Position numbers and translations under genes: made by a program | From: Paraburkholderia aromaticivorans | GTDB lineage: Bacteria; Pseudomonadota; Gammaproteobacteria; Burkholderiales; Burkholderiaceae | DNA: 64,000 nt | Direction: 5' to 3' | NCBI RefSeq assembly: GCF_002278075.1 | Contig: NZ_CP022990.1 | Span: 1,798,001 to 1,862,000 of the forward strand | Notes under the pieces: generated by a model | Database searches by the model: none | Told to the model about the DNA's origin: nothing | The model's input: only the letters and a program-made list of their open reading frames with translations | Shown: positions 45,756-55,470 of the stretch, piece after piece | How the letters are laid out: every line of letters begins with the position of its first letter | Position numbering within the stretch: position 1 is the first letter of the stretch

Positions 45756-46433
45756 ATGCTGACCGTTCATCATCTGAACAACTCCCGCTCGCAACGCGTC
45801 TTGTGGCTGCTCGAAGAACTTGGCGTTCCCTATGAGATCAAGCGTTACGAGCGCGATCCGAAAACGATGCTCGCGCCGCCCGAGTTGCGCGCGGTGCATC
45901 CGCTCGGCAAGTCGCCCGTCATTACCGACGATGGGCAGACAATCGCCGAATCGGGCGCGATCATCGAGTACCTGATCGGCAAATACGGGCAGGGACGCTT
46001 TGCGCCGGCGCCGGGCACGCCAGAGCGGCTGCGCTACACCTACTGGCTGCACTACGCGGAAGGTTCGGCGATGCCGCCCTTGCTGCTCAAGCTCGTGGCG
46101 CTGCGTATTGCCAGCGCGCCGATGCCGTTCTTCGCGAAGCCGATTGCCCGCAAGATCGCCGCCACGCTGCAATCGAGTTTCATCGATCCGCAGTTGAAAC
46201 TGCACCTTGGCTATATCAATCAGGAATTGGGCAAAACCGGCTGGTTCGTCGGCAACGATTTCACCGCGGCGGACGTGCAGATGAGTTTCCCGCTCGAAGC
46301 CGCCACGGCCCGCGGCGGCATGGAAGGACAGATTCCGGCGGTGGTCGATTTTCTCAAGCGCATTCATGCAAGACCGGCTTATCAGCGGGCGCTGGAGTGT
46401 GGCGGGAAGTACGAACTGCTCGGCGGCGATTGA
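45756..46433 (+). CDS. Glutathione S-transferase
   Basis: A 225-residue GST. The thioredoxin-like N-terminal domain (NNSRSQRVLWLLEELGVPY, HPLGKSPVITDDG, ESGAIIEYL) contains the glutathione site, with Ser/Asn near position 9-10 in place of Tyr. The C-terminal helical domain is of normal length (GWFVGNDFTAADVQMSF). It may take part in the neighbouring aromatic pathway or act in general detoxification. Ribosome-binding site is weak. Confidence 0.9.
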   Translation: MLTVHHLNNSRSQRVLWLLEELGVPYEIKRYERDPKTMLAPPELRAVHPLGKSPVITDDGQTIAESGAIIEYLIGKYGQGRFAPAPGTPERLRYTYWLHYAEGSAMPPLLLKLVALRIASAPMPFFAKPIARKIAATLQSSFIDPQLKLHLGYINQELGKTGWFVGNDFTAADVQMSFPLEAATARGGMEGQIPAVVDFLKRIHARPAYQRALECGGKYELLGGD

Positions 46434-46651
46434 GATCGGCGCGGCCCTGGAACTCGTAGTTGTTGGCCCAAAGTCGCGGATGCTAGACTGAAAAGTCTCA
46501 TTGTCGTCAACGCTGTGTTGTCAACGGGTCGTCAACGAGTCGCCAACTGGTTGGTCGGCATTGCGCCGGGTTGTGTTTCTTTTGGCGCGTTGCCGACTTC
46601 AGCAGCGGCGCGTCCGGCATCCGGTCCACCAGCGCCAAAGGAGCCGCCTGC

Positions 46652-48136
46652 ATGACCCATTCCATCCACGGCAACAAACGCTGGCTCGCACTGGTCGTGC
46701 TGTGCCTGGGCGTGCTCATGATCGTGCTCGATACCACGATCGTGAACGTTGCGCTGCCGTCCATCGCGGCGGATCTCGGCTTTACCGAGACTTCCCTCGT
46801 GTGGGTAGTCAATGCGTACATGCTGACGTTTGGCGGCTGTCTGCTGCTGGGTGGACGGCTCGGTGATCTGTATGGGCATCGCAAGCTGTTTCTTATCGGC
46901 ATTACTTTGTTTACGCTCGCGTCGCTTGCTTGCGGGATTTCGAACTCGCAGGCGCTGCTGGTGTGTGCGCGTGCGGTTCAAGGCGTGGCGGGCGCCATCG
47001 TCTCGGCGGTTTCGCTGTCGCTCATCATGAATCTGTTCACCGAACCCGGCGAGCGCGCGAAAGCGATGGGCGTGTACGGGTTTGTGTGCGCGGGCGGCGG
47101 CAGCATCGGCGTGTTGCTCGGTGGGCTGCTGACCAATCTGCTGAACTGGCATTGGATCTTTCTCGTCAATCTGCCCATTGGTATTGCCGTGTACGCGCTC
47201 TGTGTCGCGCTGTTGCCTTCCGCGCGCGGTCATGCGCATGGCGAGCGACTCGATGTGGCCGGCGCAGTCTCCGTCACCGTTTCGCTGATGCTGGCTGTGT
47301 ACGCCGTGGTGAATGGGAATGAAGCCGGATGGACTTCGGCGCAGACGCTCGGTTTGCTGTTTGCGGCGCTGGCTCTGCTGGCCGTGTTCCTGGTGATTGA
47401 ATCGCGCGTGCAGCATCCGTTGATGCCGCTTGGCCTGTTCCGCCTGCGTAATGTCGCGACGGCAAATGTGGTCGGGGTGCTGTGGGCGGCGGCGATGTTC
47501 GCCTGGTTCTTTATCTCTGCGCTCTATCTGCAGCGTGTGCTCGGCTATCGCCCGTTGCAGGTCGGGCTTGCGTTTCTGCCGGCTAATCTGATTATGGGCT
47601 TCTTTTCGCTCGGGTTGTCGGCGCGGGTGGTGATGCGGTTTGGACTGCGTATTCCACTGGCCGCGGGACTGCTGGTCGCGGCTTGCGGTCTTGCGTTGTT
47701 CGCTCGCGCGCCGGTTGGCGGCAGTTTTGTGCTCGATGTCATGCCGGGGATGATTCTGCTGGGCTTCGGCGCAGGTATTGCGTTTAACCCGATGCTCCTC
47801 GCGGCTATGAGCGATGTCGATCCGAGTGATTCAGGGCTCGCGTCGGGGATCGTCAATACGTCGTTCATGATGGGTGGGGCGCTCGGGCTTGCGGTGCTGG
47901 CGAGTCTTGCCGCGGCGCGGAGTGAGGCAGTGCAGGCGTCGTCTGCGGATGCCGTGGCCGCGCTGAATAGCGGGTATCACGTCGCGTTTTTGTTTGGGGC
48001 GATTTTTGCGGCGGTGGCGGGGATTTTGGGCGGGGTGTTGTTGCGGACGGGGCACGCAGGAGGAACTGGGGTTCAGGAAGGTGGCCGCAGTCAGCAAGTG
48101 TCGCCCACAGATAAGACTGCAACAGAAAGTTATTGA
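46652..48136 (+). CDS. MFS transporter, DHA2 (EmrB-type) drug:H+ antiporter
   Basis: A 494-residue carrier with about 14 predicted helices. The helix-1 motif LDTTIVNVALPSI is characteristic of DHA2/EmrB exporters, as is GGRLGDLYGHRKLF (motif A). The ATG at 46652 has AAAGGAG 8 bases upstream; the first in-frame start upstream gives a non-conserved tail. It likely exports toxic organics; no adaptor (EmrA) or regulator is adjacent. The last 40 residues are Gly-rich and variable. Confidence 0.9.
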   Translation: MTHSIHGNKRWLALVVLCLGVLMIVLDTTIVNVALPSIAADLGFTETSLVWVVNAYMLTFGGCLLLGGRLGDLYGHRKLFLIGITLFTLASLACGISNSQALLVCARAVQGVAGAIVSAVSLSLIMNLFTEPGERAKAMGVYGFVCAGGGSIGVLLGGLLTNLLNWHWIFLVNLPIGIAVYALCVALLPSARGHAHGERLDVAGAVSVTVSLMLAVYAVVNGNEAGWTSAQTLGLLFAALALLAVFLVIESRVQHPLMPLGLFRLRNVATANVVGVLWAAAMFAWFFISALYLQRVLGYRPLQVGLAFLPANLIMGFFSLGLSARVVMRFGLRIPLAAGLLVAACGLALFARAPVGGSFVLDVMPGMILLGFGAGIAFNPMLLAAMSDVDPSDSGLASGIVNTSFMMGGALGLAVLASLAAARSEAVQASSADAVAALNSGYHVAFLFGAIFAAVAGILGGVLLRTGHAGGTGVQEGGRSQQVSPTDKTATESY

Positions 48137-48189
48137 GCGGCCAGCTATGACACACTTAGCCTGGTCCCCTCGCCGAACGGCCTCGACGT

Positions 48190-48450
48190 CTAGTCGATCG
48201 GATCATACGTCATGCTCATGTATTGCTTGATGTCCGGCTGGCCTAGTGCAATCAAGCTGAACATGGCTGCTCCAAGCCGTCGCGCGAACGCGTCGTCAAG
48301 CTTGAAATCGAACTCATCCAGCGTTATCGGCATTTCGAGTTTTCCGGCGACGATTGTAGTCAGCCTGGCCGGGTCAACTGCCTGCACGATCAACTGTTGG
48401 CGATCTTCTGCATAGGTCACAATTATCGAGTAGGGCATATGCTTGACCAT
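48190..48450 (-). CDS. Hypothetical protein
   Basis: An 86-residue protein with no recognised family. It is mixed alpha/beta, with a mid-protein acidic stretch (LDEFDFKLDDAF) and a C-terminal QYMSMTYDPID. The ATG at 48450 is chosen because AGAGGA precedes it by 6-7 bases; an in-frame start at 48498 has none. It is transcribed convergently with the DHA2 gene. The coding frame is well used, so it is probably real. Confidence 0.55.
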   Translation of the reverse strand: MVKHMPYSIIVTYAEDRQQLIVQAVDPARLTTIVAGKLEMPITLDEFDFKLDDAFARRLGAAMFSLIALGQPDIKQYMSMTYDPID

Positions 48451-48903
48451 CAGTATCCTCTGCACTGGTTGTAATTTCCGAATGCATTCTGCTTGCACTG
48501 GGCGACGCCACGCGCCCCGAGCGCACCTTCTGCGCCGCCGTGACTTCCAGGGAAATACAAATGTGTGGAAATCCGATAATTCTTAAATAGTTGTGACGTC
48601 GTTTTGTTCCTACAAACACACCGTCAATGGAGAAGCAATCCGTAGGAAAACACTCGCCTTTTCACCAGACATGGCTGAATCACGGCGATGACTATGGGAA
48701 TGGCAGAACGCCCGGAATCCGCGACAACGCATCCTCAAAGAGAGACGACTCGCGTGTCGTTTATGATGAGCAGGTACGTTGACGTCTCGCGATGCAGACG
48801 AGTTTCGCAGCGACGGCAGTCATTCGTCATGCTTGGCATCTGAAAACCGCAATCCCGATCAAACACGGCTGCCCGCGTCCCGCTATGCTGGTTCCATGCT
48901 GAC
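48451..48903. other. Intergenic region, about 450 bases
   Basis: No convincing gene. Several short frames end after a few dozen codons. The right-hand part presumably carries the promoters of the AraC gene. No clear repeat or palindrome was found. Confidence 0.4.
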
Positions 48904-49749
48904 ATGAGAGTCCACATGAACCCCGTTGGAAAAGCGCTCTGGTTTATCGAAAGCCACTTCGCCCGCGAATTGACGCTCGACGAGATCGCCAACTGCGGAT
49001 GCGTGTCGCGCTTTCATCTGGCGAGGGCTTTCGAAGCGGCCACGGGGTTTTCGGTGATGCGCTATGTGCGCGGGCGTCGCTTGAGCGAAGCGGCGCGTCG
49101 GCTGGCAGGCGGCGCGCCGGATATCCTCGCGGTCGCCATCGACGCCGGTTACGGTTCTCACGAGGCATTCACGCGTGCATTTCGCGAGCAATTCGGGCTC
49201 ACGCCCGACGCGCTGCGCGCGCGTGGTCATCTCGACAATCTCGCCCTCGTGGAGCCGATCAAAATGGACGAAACCCTGCTTACCCATCTCGAACCGCCGC
49301 GCTTTGAAGACGGCAAAGCGTTTCTCGTCGCGGGTCTGAGCGAGCGCTACACCAGCGAAACCTGTGCCGCGATTCCGTCGCAGTGGCAGCGGTTTGGTCA
49401 CTACTTCGGCAAGGTGCCGGGGCAGATCGGCAATGTGGCGTATGGCGTTTGCTATAACGCGGACGACAGTGGCAATATCGATTATCTGTGCGGTGTTGAA
49501 GTGAGCGACTTCTCGGCATTGCCGGCTGAGCTGAGCCGTTTGCGCATTTCGCCGCAGCGGTATGCAGTGTTCAGCCATCGCGAGCATGTTTCGACTATCC
49601 GGCGCACGTGGAATACGATCTGGAATCAGTGGCTGCCGGCATCGGGCCATATTCCTGCCGACGCGCCGAATTTTGAGCGCTACGACGAGAAGTTCGATCC
49701 CGTCAGTGGGATGGGCGGCCTTGAGATCTGGTTGCCATTGAAGAGCTGA
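48904..49749 (+). CDS. AraC-family regulator with GyrI-like effector-binding domain
   Basis: A 281-residue regulator with an N-terminal AraC/XylS double helix-turn-helix at residues about 8-105 (CGCVSRFHLARAFEAATGFS, AIDAGYGSHEAFTRAFREQF, each part of the domain) and a C-terminal GyrI-like/BmrR effector-binding domain (about 125-280; VAGLSERYT, YLCGVEVS, YAVFSHREH). The start could be 48904 or the in-frame ATG at 48916; neither has a strong ribosome-binding site. GyrI-like domains bind hydrophobic drugs; the DHA2 exporter is close but on the other side of a hypothetical gene. Confidence 0.88.
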   Translation: MRVHMNPVGKALWFIESHFARELTLDEIANCGCVSRFHLARAFEAATGFSVMRYVRGRRLSEAARRLAGGAPDILAVAIDAGYGSHEAFTRAFREQFGLTPDALRARGHLDNLALVEPIKMDETLLTHLEPPRFEDGKAFLVAGLSERYTSETCAAIPSQWQRFGHYFGKVPGQIGNVAYGVCYNADDSGNIDYLCGVEVSDFSALPAELSRLRISPQRYAVFSHREHVSTIRRTWNTIWNQWLPASGHIPADAPNFERYDEKFDPVSGMGGLEIWLPLKS

Positions 49750-49897
49750 GGCGCCGCACACTCGTCCCGGTGAAGCATGTGGCGGGTGCGTCGCCGGTAA
49801 GCCCGCGATCGGCTGACAGGATGGGCGCCGTGCAACCGATGTGCCCATCCATATGCCTGCTCGTTTCTCCGCGCCTACCGTGTCCAATTCGGTTTGA

Positions 49898-50905
49898 GTG
49901 ACGACAATGATGCACGCCGCCGTGAGATTGCTGACCATTGTCACCCTGCTTCTGGGTCTGATGGCCCCGTCCGTCTTCGCGGCCAATGTCGGCTTTGAGG
50001 AGGTCAAGATACCGAATGGTGCTGAGGCGCCGCTCACTGCCGGCATCTGGTATCCGACTAATGCGCCGGCGACGCCACACGTCTTGGGCAATTTCACCCA
50101 GACTGTGGCAGCGGACGCACCCATCGCTGGCAATCGCCTGCCACTCGTGGTGATGTCGCACGGCGGCGGAAGCTGGTACGGCGGTCATGACGATACGGCT
50201 CTCGCGTTGGCTCACGCAGGCTTCGTCGTGGCAGCGCTCAGTCACGCCGGTGACACTTTCGACGATCAGAGCAGGGTGCTGCAACTGTGGCGCCGTCCTG
50301 CCCAGCTTCACGGGCTGGTTGATTACATGCTCGACAAGTGGCACGGGCACGCACAGTTGGATGCGGCGCGCGTCGGTGCGTTTGGCTTTTCCAACGGCGG
50401 CTTCACCGTGCTCGTGGCGCTAGGTGGTGTCCCGGATCTTTCGACAATCGCCCCGTTTTGCGAGGCTCATCCGGATCAGGATCTGTGTGAAGCCCTCGAG
50501 CACGCCGGCGTCGACCTCCATATCGGCGCGAATGTCCCCGCCGACGCCTGGGTCCACGATCCGCGCATCAGGGCCGCCGTTATCGTGGCGCCCGCGTTCG
50601 GGTTTGCGTTCAGCGGCGCGAGACTAAGCGGCGTTCGCGCCCCGGTCCAGCTCTGGAGCGCTGCCGACGATCGTCATCAGCCGCATCCCTACTATGACGA
50701 GGCCGTGCGCGACAACTTGCCCCACGCGCCCGACTTTCACGTTGTTGCCAACGCAGGCCACTACGACTTCCTGCCCCCCTGCGATGCGCGTCTTTCCCGG
50801 CCACGGCCGGAAATTTGCAGCAGCCTGCCGAGCTTCGACCGCGAGGCGTTTCATGAGCAATTCAACGCCGACGTGGTGCGGTTCTTTGAGGCAACGTTGC
50901 GATAG
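49898..50905 (+). CDS. Exported alpha/beta hydrolase (dienelactone-hydrolase-like)
   Basis: A 335-residue protein with a signal peptide (about residues 1-28, ending PSVFA-A). The mature part is an alpha/beta hydrolase: oxyanion region VMSHGGGSWYG, nucleophile Ser in GFSNGGFT, Asp in WSAADDRHQP and His in ANAGHYDFL. Platelet-activating-factor acetylhydrolase-like and cutinase-like periplasmic proteins have the same layout. The substrate is unknown. It is a single gene with the short gap to alanine dehydrogenase on the opposite strand. Confidence 0.85.
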   Translation: MTTMMHAAVRLLTIVTLLLGLMAPSVFAANVGFEEVKIPNGAEAPLTAGIWYPTNAPATPHVLGNFTQTVAADAPIAGNRLPLVVMSHGGGSWYGGHDDTALALAHAGFVVAALSHAGDTFDDQSRVLQLWRRPAQLHGLVDYMLDKWHGHAQLDAARVGAFGFSNGGFTVLVALGGVPDLSTIAPFCEAHPDQDLCEALEHAGVDLHIGANVPADAWVHDPRIRAAVIVAPAFGFAFSGARLSGVRAPVQLWSAADDRHQPHPYYDEAVRDNLPHAPDFHVVANAGHYDFLPPCDARLSRPRPEICSSLPSFDREAFHEQFNADVVRFFEATLR

Positions 50906-51081
50906 GAAACTTATCTTCTCGCCACGCTGGCCCGTACGCGGTGCCAAATCCCTCGCAACGCTTCCCATAAATCTCGCGAGTGTTTCACTGCGTTATCGCT
51001 AGAAAATCCCGAGAGGTCGCATGCTGTTGCGACCGCCCCGGAAACAGATTGCCCTCGGATTACGAACCAAGCGTTAGCTAC

Positions 51082-52200
51082 TCAGGCGGCGAGCACGTCA
51101 CTGATGTCCCAGCTATCTATCCCCAACGCGTCACCGACCGGTTTGCAGGTGAGCCGGCCTTCGTGAACATTCAGGCCGGGGCGCAGGTACACATCGTCAA
51201 GCAATGCCTGCTTCCAGCCTTTGTTCGCGATGTCGACCACGAACGGCAGCGTGGCGTTGTTCAGGGCGAATGTCGACGTTCTTGCCACCGCGCCCGGCAT
51301 ATTCGCCACGCAATAGTGCACTACGCCGTCGACGACGTATGTGGGCGCGTCGTGCGTTGTCGGCCGCGAGGTCTCGCAGCAGCCGCCTTGATCGATCGCG
51401 ACGTCGACAATCACCGAACCCGGTTTCATGCGCGCCAACATTTCCCGCTTGATCAACTTCGGCGCCGCCGCGCCGGGCAGCAACACGCATCCGATCACGA
51501 GATCGGCCCTTTCAAGCAGCTCCTCGACCTGAGCCTGCACCGAGAAGACCGTCTGGATCGCGCTGCCGAACTGCACTGTCAGACGCTTCAGAACGTCGGC
51601 GGACCGGTCGACCACGGTCACCCTCGCGCCCATTCCGAGCGCAATCGTCGCCGCGTGAGTGCCGGACACGCCGCCCCCCAGAATCACCACCTCTGCCGGT
51701 GGCACGCCGGGCACACCGCCGAGCAGCACGCCGCGGCCACCCATCGATTTTTCGAGGCAACGCGCTCCCGCCTGTGGCGCGAGCCGCCCCGCCACCTCCG
51801 ACATGGGTGTCAGCAAAGGCAAACCGCCTGAACGCGAGGTCACTGTTTCGTAGGCAATGCAGGTCGCGCCGCTCCTGATCAGATCGGCTGTCTGATCGGC
51901 GTCGGCCGCGAGGTGCAAGTACGTGAACAGGATCTGGCCGCGGGACAAACGCGCGCGCTCTATCGCCTGCGGTTCCTTGACCTTGACGATCAACTCCGCC
52001 TCCTTCCACAGAAGCTCAACCGAATCCTGGATGCTTGCACCCGCCCTGACGTAGTCGCTGTCAGCAATGCCTGATCCCTCGCCCGCACTTTTCTCGACGG
52101 CGACGCTATGGCCATGTCGAACCAACTCGGCGACCGACACCGGCGTCAGACCGACCCGGTACTCCTGCGTTTTGATTTCCTTTGGTACGGCGATTTTCAT
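51082..52200 (-). CDS. ald: Alanine dehydrogenase
   Basis: A 372-residue NAD-dependent alanine dehydrogenase, catalysing L-alanine to pyruvate plus ammonia. The start MKIAVPKEIKTQEYRVGLTP is typical, and conserved sites include KVKEP (substrate Lys), YLHLAAD (His) and ILGGGVSGTHAA for NAD. The C-terminal DVYLRPGLNVHEG is also conserved. The ATG has GAGGAG upstream. The usual Lrp-type regulator is not next to it in this window. Confidence 0.93.
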   Translation of the reverse strand: MKIAVPKEIKTQEYRVGLTPVSVAELVRHGHSVAVEKSAGEGSGIADSDYVRAGASIQDSVELLWKEAELIVKVKEPQAIERARLSRGQILFTYLHLAADADQTADLIRSGATCIAYETVTSRSGGLPLLTPMSEVAGRLAPQAGARCLEKSMGGRGVLLGGVPGVPPAEVVILGGGVSGTHAATIALGMGARVTVVDRSADVLKRLTVQFGSAIQTVFSVQAQVEELLERADLVIGCVLLPGAAAPKLIKREMLARMKPGSVIVDVAIDQGGCCETSRPTTHDAPTYVVDGVVHYCVANMPGAVARTSTFALNNATLPFVVDIANKGWKQALLDDVYLRPGLNVHEGRLTCKPVGDALGIDSWDISDVLAA

Positions 52201-52755
52201 TTTATGTCTCCTCGGAGTGGATTCAGGCGCTCGCTTGTGGCAAGTGCGCTTGTGCTCGCGTCGATTGCGCCCGGTGTTGCGTCGACGGTGGCAGTCGCCT
52301 TCGCGTGGATCGGATAAAGCGAAGGCGTGGAGTCCAGAATATCGCTTTGAAGGAGGGCGCGTCTAATGACGTCGTTGTCAAGGAGCGGCGCAGCAATGGG
52401 TGGGATGGCCGGGAGCGACGGATTGAAGAAGACGAGGTCATTCCGATTGGCGATCAGGCCTGATGGCAGTCGGCATTCCCTTGCCGCGCTCATCGCCCAT
52501 GATTGGGCTTCCGCCAGCGGATCGCGTAACGAGTCGCTCGAGAGACGGCCCACTTTCCGCGCGTTTCTGACGCGGAGCGGTGAATCGAGCCGGTTGAAAT
52601 TCGCTACACCTGCTGCTTTGCACAATGGGTATGACGACAGGTTCAGTCGGCTGATTGGCCCGATCTTCTCCGCGCCCTGCTCCGGCGTCTTCCTTGGCGA
52701 TTGCGATCAGGCCGGGGTATAGCCTTTTTTCAACCTGGCGCGATTTCTCGATCGC
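52201..52755. other. Region of about 555 bases without a confident gene
   Basis: Long frames exist on both strands (minus 52197-52625, 142 codons; plus 52366-52722, 118 codons) but overlap each other and have no recognisable domain. The minus frame also covers the ald ribosome-binding site. Either could be a small hypothetical gene or decayed sequence. Confidence 0.35.
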
Positions 52756-53220
52756 TCAGTGAGGTGCACCGGCAGGTTGCTGCGCCGCGCCGGCGTTTGA
52801 CGTCGCTGGACCTTTTGATGAAGAGCTTTTGCGCTTTGGCTCGCTTGCGGCGGCTTCGGATGCTTTCGCTTTCCGCGATGCCTCGGCCAACAGGTTTGCT
52901 GCGTGGCGCGCCGTGATGCGGCTTTGGGAGACGCCCTTCGCATCGAGTGCGATTATCTGGAACAGTTCGCGGTCGTATTCGAGTTCCTGCTGATACTGTT
53001 CGGCCGTGTCCACCAGCAGTTCAAGGAGCGTTTGACGACGCCGCCGCTCATCGCTCGTGATGGCGGGATTCCTACATATCGAGGACGCAAGTATGATCAA
53101 GGTGTCCAGTTGGTCTACTTGCCGGTCGCATAAGTGGAATGCGGATAGGGCGAGTTTTTCGTACTGGAGTGCGTCGACGGGCGGACGTGATGATGCTTGA
53201 TTTTTGATGGACTTGGTCAT
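52756..53220 (-). CDS. Hypothetical protein with charged C-terminal tail
   Basis: A 154-residue protein of unknown family. Residues about 20-115 look helical (QYEKLALSAFHLCDRQVDQLD, partial, and LLELLVDTAEQYQQELEYDRE). The last 45 residues are low-complexity Ala/Ser/Lys and Gln/Pro. No signal peptide or membrane segment. It lies next to the IS3 element, so it may be part of mobile or accessory DNA. The codon use looks coding. Confidence 0.55.
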   Translation of the reverse strand: MTKSIKNQASSRPPVDALQYEKLALSAFHLCDRQVDQLDTLIILASSICRNPAITSDERRRRQTLLELLVDTAEQYQQELEYDRELFQIIALDAKGVSQSRITARHAANLLAEASRKAKASEAAASEPKRKSSSSKGPATSNAGAAQQPAGAPH

Positions 53221-53265
53221 GGTGCGTGACCTTGCCCTCGTTTGACGAATCCCATCGCTGGGTGA

Positions 53266-54090
53266 TTATGCGGCTTCGCCTCTCTGAGCTGCGAACCAGT
53301 TCTTTTCGAATGTCATGGGGCTGACGTAATCGAGCGTTGATTGTAACCGGCGCGCATTGTAAAAGCCCAGCCAGTCAATTACCTCATCCATTGCTGCTCG
53401 CCGAGTGGCGAAGTGTCGTCCGTGCATGCGTGCTACCTTCAGCGAACCCCATAGACTTTCCGTCGGCGAATTATCCCAACAATTTCCACGTCGGCTCATC
53501 GACGAACGCATACCGTAGGCCTCCAACGTGTCCTGAAACAGGCCGCTGCAATATTGGCTGCCCCTGTCGCTATGCACGATTAAGCCGGCGTCAGGGCGAC
53601 GCCGGAACCACGCCATTCGCAATGCGTCCGTGACCAGGTCAGCTTTCATGTGCGGCTGCATCGACCAGCCCACCACCTGCCTGCTGAACAGGTCGATGAT
53701 AACCGCGAGGTAGACCCAGCCTTCGGCTGTCGCCAGGTACGTGATGTCGGTCGTCCAGACCTGGTTCGGTGCGTTAGCGGTGAAGTTGCGCTCCAACGGA
53801 TTCGGCGCCACCGGCAAATCGTGGTTAGAGTTTGTCGTCGCAATGTACTTGCGCTTGTGGCGAGCTCGAATGCCATGCTGCGCCATCAGTTTGCGAACCC
53901 GTTCTTTACCCACGCGCACGCCTTGTGTGAGCAACTCTTTCCACATGCGGGGCCAGCCGTATTCGCCTTTAACCTGCGCGTGAATTGCCTTGACTTGCGC
54001 GAGCAGTGCATCGTTGCTTACGCGGCTTCGGTGCGGCTTGTCGTGCGCGGTGCGTTGACGCCGCTGATGATATCCGCTGGGGCTGACTTC
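53266..54090 (-). pseudogene. IS3-family transposase OrfB, 5' end lost
   Basis: The DDE integrase core is intact by eye: first Asp in TTDITYL, second in HSDRGSQY, Glu in SPTESLWGSLK. The N-terminus is broken after EVSPSGYH, where the IS256 element interrupts it. The interrupted gene continues after the insertion as GEVLEV with matching frame. A TTG-initiated frame that starts in the IS256 end (54141) fuses 17 IS256-encoded residues to this OrfB fragment; whether it is expressed is unknown. OrfA is missing. Confidence 0.8.
54083..54090. repeat. 8-bp target duplication of IS256 copy 1 (left)
   Basis: CTGACTTC directly flanks the left end of the element and recurs at 55463-55470 directly after the right end. 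It shows that insertion took place in the IS3 orfB. Confidence 0.9.
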
Positions 54091-55462
54091 GGACCTGTCC
54101 GCATTTTCGTGGGCGAGGCGGTTAAAAACCCTCGTGCTCAACGGGCCTGCGTAAATCGTTCACCGAACAGAATAGCAAACTGGTTCATCGCGGATTTCCA
54201 ATCAAAGGTGCTCCGCACCGATTTCGCCAACATGTTGCGTAGCGCGAGCCAGAGCAGCTTGACGGCCGCCTCGTCGTTCGGGAAATGGCCTCGCGTCTTG
54301 ATGATCTTGCGCAGTTGCATGTTCAAACTCTCAATGGCGTTGGTGGTGTACACCACCCGTCGAATGTCCGGGGGGAACACGAAGAACGGTATGACGTGCT
54401 CCCAGGCACGCTGCCAGCATTGGACGATCATCGGGTATTTGGCGCCCCATGGCCCTTCGGCGAAGTCGCGTAACGCTTGCTCTGCGGCCTCTGCGCTGGC
54501 GGCAGCATAGATCGGTCTCAACGCTTGGGCGAGCGCTTTGCGGTCCTTGTAGTTGGCAAATTCCAGGCTATTGCGGATCAAATGCACGATGCAGGTCTGC
54601 ACGGTGGCACGGGGGTAGACCGCAGCGATTGCCTCGGGCAAACCCTTCAGACCATCCACCACGGCGATCAGGATGTCCTGACAGCCGCGCGTCTTGAGTT
54701 CGTTGAACACCTTGAGCCAGAACTTCGCGCCTTCGGTCTGCTCGATCCAGAGCCCCAGCACGTCGCGCTGGCCGTCGGCCTGGATGCCCAGCGCCAGGTA
54801 CACGGCCTTATTGCTGACCATGCCGCCGTCGCGAATCTTGACCCGCAGCGCGTCGAAGAACACCACCGGATACATCGTCTCGAGCGGACGACTTTGCCAG
54901 GCGAAGGCTTCGGCCATGACTTCGTCGGTCACCGAACTGATGAAATCGGGCGAGACCTCGGTTCCGTAGCTCTCGGCTAGAAAAGCGCGGATCTCACGCA
55001 CACTCATGCCACGCGCGTACATCGCGATGATGCGCTCGTCGAAGCCGGTAAAACGGCGCTCGTGCTTGGGAATGAGGATCGGCTCGAAGCTGCCGTCCCG
55101 GTCGCGTGGGATCTCGACCCGAACCGGGCCGCGGTCGGTCATGACGGTTTTGCCACTGGCGCCGTTGCGTTCGTTGACCTGACCGAGCGGCTTGACCTGG
55201 CCGGACGGGTAACCCAGATGCAGATTCATCTCGGCGCCCATCGCCCGTTCGATGATGGCCTTGTTGAATGCCAGCATCAGGTCTTGAACGTCGCCGGGCG
55301 ACATAGGCCCTTTGACCAGTTGATCCATCAACTCATCTGGCAGTTCAGGCAGCGGCCCGCGGGCCGCTGCCTGAGACGCTGCTGTCCGTTTCTTTTTCAT
55401 CGGCATATCCATGACCTTGATCCCTCATGATATGCCCCGCCCACGAAATCGCGGATAGGTCC
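54091..55462 (-). mobile_element. IS256-family insertion sequence, copy 1
   Basis: A 1372-bp element whose ends are imperfect inverted repeats of about 28 bases with roughly four mismatches (GGACCTGTCCGC at one end, GGACCTATCCGC at the other, both followed by TTTCGTGGGCG). It is flanked by the 8-bp duplication CTGACTTC. It carries one transposase gene on the minus strand and appears identical to copy 2 at 59198-60569. Confidence 0.92.
54138..55412 (-). CDS. IS256-family transposase (Mutator-type), copy 1
   Basis: A 424-residue DDE transposase with the IS256/Mutator fold. The catalytic region includes FFDALRVKIRDGG (first Asp), VVDGLKGLPEAI (second Asp region) and a late Glu. The Arg/His-rich N-terminus and NERNGASGKTV segment are typical of the family. 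Its sequence is the same as that of copy 2, residue for residue, so transposition was recent. Confidence 0.93.
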   Translation of the reverse strand: MDMPMKKKRTAASQAAARGPLPELPDELMDQLVKGPMSPGDVQDLMLAFNKAIIERAMGAEMNLHLGYPSGQVKPLGQVNERNGASGKTVMTDRGPVRVEIPRDRDGSFEPILIPKHERRFTGFDERIIAMYARGMSVREIRAFLAESYGTEVSPDFISSVTDEVMAEAFAWQSRPLETMYPVVFFDALRVKIRDGGMVSNKAVYLALGIQADGQRDVLGLWIEQTEGAKFWLKVFNELKTRGCQDILIAVVDGLKGLPEAIAAVYPRATVQTCIVHLIRNSLEFANYKDRKALAQALRPIYAAASAEAAEQALRDFAEGPWGAKYPMIVQCWQRAWEHVIPFFVFPPDIRRVVYTTNAIESLNMQLRKIIKTRGHFPNDEAAVKLLWLALRNMLAKSVRSTFDWKSAMNQFAILFGERFTQAR

Positions 55463-55470
55463 CTGACTTC
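55463..55470. repeat. 8-bp target duplication of IS256 copy 1 (right)
   Basis: CTGACTTC, identical to 54083-54090. Confidence 0.9.

Larger units (their letters stand above)
53242..54090 (-). mobile_element. IS3-family element, remnant interrupted by an IS256-family element
   Basis: The 3' portion of an IS3-family element with orfB on the minus strand. The outer (left) boundary is a guess: TGACGAATCCCATCGC at 53242 could be its terminus. Its right part is cut by the IS256 element at 54091; only about 30 recognisable bases continue beyond the IS256 element. No orfA is present, so the element cannot move by itself. Confidence 0.75.

Noticed and set aside
46652..49749. Exporter and AraC/GyrI regulator as one drug-resistance unit
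   Set aside because: A hypothetical gene in the other orientation and about 450 bases lie between them, so there is no direct evidence of joint control.
52197..52625. 142-codon minus-strand gene upstream of ald
   Set aside because: It covers the ald ribosome-binding site, overlaps a frame on the other strand and has no recognisable domain; left as unassigned.
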